Assembly: GCF_021917145.1 (NCBI RefSeq)
Contig: NC_061068.1
Span: 11,319,210 to 11,383,209 of the forward strand
From: Hypomesus transpacificus
Lineage: Eukaryota > Chordata > Actinopteri > Osmeriformes > Osmeridae
DNA length: 64,000 bases
Direction of reading: 5' to 3'
Positions within the stretch are counted from its first letter, which is position 1. Each line of letters opens with the position of its first letter. The notes under the pieces were generated by a model. That model made no database searches. It had not been told where the DNA came from and saw only the letters and a program-made list of their open reading frames with translations. The position numbers and the translations under genes are program-made. This document shows positions 63,301 through 64,000 of the stretch, piece by piece.

Positions 63301-63851
63301 GAGTGGTAGAGTGGTAGAAACAAGTGTCTTAGCAGATCAGAGATCGTCAGTGGAAGAACATACATTGGGAAACTGAGAGATGGTTGTTTAGTAGACTGTA
63401 ATCCCCCGCACCCCTCACCCCCTCCCCCTGGAACTAAGAAGGAATGCAACAGATCAGATTATTCTGTCTCACGGGGGGTGTGGGGTGTGGTGGTGGCGGC
63501 TGTGTTGTTCATCTTCACGTTTGTGATCGATGATATCGACTACACCAAAATCATGTATGTGAACAGTTATGAGGGCTGGTTCGAGTGTTCCTGAATGAAG
63601 AGGGTACGCACAGCCAGTGTTGGGAGCAGCTTCATTGTAGACTGAAGGTCTTTGTCTGACAGGAATTTATCTGGACCCAGGTCAACCTATGAGACAGGGC
63701 GAAATAAAACCACACAATTAGACTGTCCGAACGCTAATCGCAAGCTGTGGAACGTCAAGAAATGACTTGACACTTACCCAACTCAATACTTGTCGTTCCT
63801 TTGGTAGATCTTTGTTTTTTATCAGGAAATATTTCTTTCGTATCCTCCATC
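57399..63851 (-). CDS. pxk: PX domain-containing pseudokinase PXK (3' part, 13 exons)
   Basis: PXK is an endosomal PX-domain protein with a degenerate kinase fold, involved in receptor trafficking. The N-terminal PX domain lies beyond the window. Exons, 5' to 3': 63851-63778, 63686-63612, 62849-62745, 62380-62279, 61915-61754, 61618-61501, 61242-61164, 60732-60684, 60529-60452, 60306-60220, 59382-59319, 59146-59087, 57589-57399; all join in frame to 413 residues of a protein near 578. The first segment is GWRIRKKYFLIKNKDLPKER. Kinase motifs are altered: SSALLIRLF lacks the ATP-binding Lys, YGHLHASN replaces the HRD loop, and LLDIENSLLG replaces DFG. Then come a basic, coiled segment (EEEKKKRKILARK), a Ser/Pro and polyproline stretch, and a WH2-like actin-binding motif (ALLSSIQTFSKGKLKRAET). 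The donor of the 63612 exon (GTGCGT) is weaker than the others. Confidence 0.95.
59600..60195. repeat. CTCTCTCACACTG minisatellite in a pxk intron
   Basis: Almost 600 bases built from CTCTCTCACACTG, CTCTCACTG and CTCACACACTG variants of one motif, grading into CT/CTCA simple sequence near 60120-60195. It fills most of the intron between the exons at 60220 and 59382 and leaves stop-free frames with no coding value. Confidence 0.95.
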
Positions 63852-64000
63852 CTGCATACATAAACACTTTGTTATACGTAGACAGCTTGGCTGACAAACA
63901 TGTGCATGTAGACAATAGTCTGGCAAAGATACATAACATTAATTTACCCTGTCACACTCATTAAATCAAATCAAGGTAAAGACTTGACCTCCTTACTAAT

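Overview
The window is nuclear DNA from a ray-finned (teleost-type) fish. The evidence is spliced vertebrate genes with GT-AG introns, dense CA, GA and CT microsatellites, tRNA-derived SINEs, and short hAT-type nonautonomous transposons. A kainate-binding-protein gene, a class known from fish, frogs and birds but not mammals, also fits. There are no prokaryotic features. A 500-base run of N at 14449-14948 is an assembly gap.

Layout, left to right. The 3' end of tmem51 (+) occupies 1-695. ski (+) runs from 3186 to 29544 in seven coding exons, with a first intron of about 22 kb full of microsatellites, minisatellites and one hAT MITE. plch2 (+) runs from 33070 to 42508 in 21 coding exons that join in frame to 1,327 codons, and one of its introns is a minor-spliceosome AT-AC intron. 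On the minus strand follow a kainate-binding-protein-like glutamate receptor gene (44281-48220, 8 coding exons, 463 codons), kctd6 (49823-50704, 2 exons, 237 codons), pdhb (52391-55358, 10 exons, 359 codons) and the 3' thirteen coding exons of pxk (57399-63851, continuing past the window edge).

The genes do not form a pathway. ski is a TGF-beta/SMAD co-repressor, plch2 a calcium-sensitive phospholipase C, kctd6 a CUL3 adaptor, pdhb the beta subunit of pyruvate dehydrogenase E1, and pxk a PX-domain pseudokinase of endosomal sorting. The context is of interest because the left block resembles human 1p36 content (TMEM51, SKI, PLCH2) and the right block human 3p14 content (KCTD6, PDHB, PXK). The kainate-binding-protein gene sits at the junction.

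Exon boundaries were placed by hand from splice consensus, reading-frame continuity and remembered family proteins. Each multi-exon model closes in frame. I found no undescribed protein system. The more unusual signals are the AT-AC intron, a tandemly repeated splice acceptor in the receptor gene, a perfect 23-bp inverted repeat, a nested multi-hairpin element, and two hAT-type MITEs with flanking target-site duplications.
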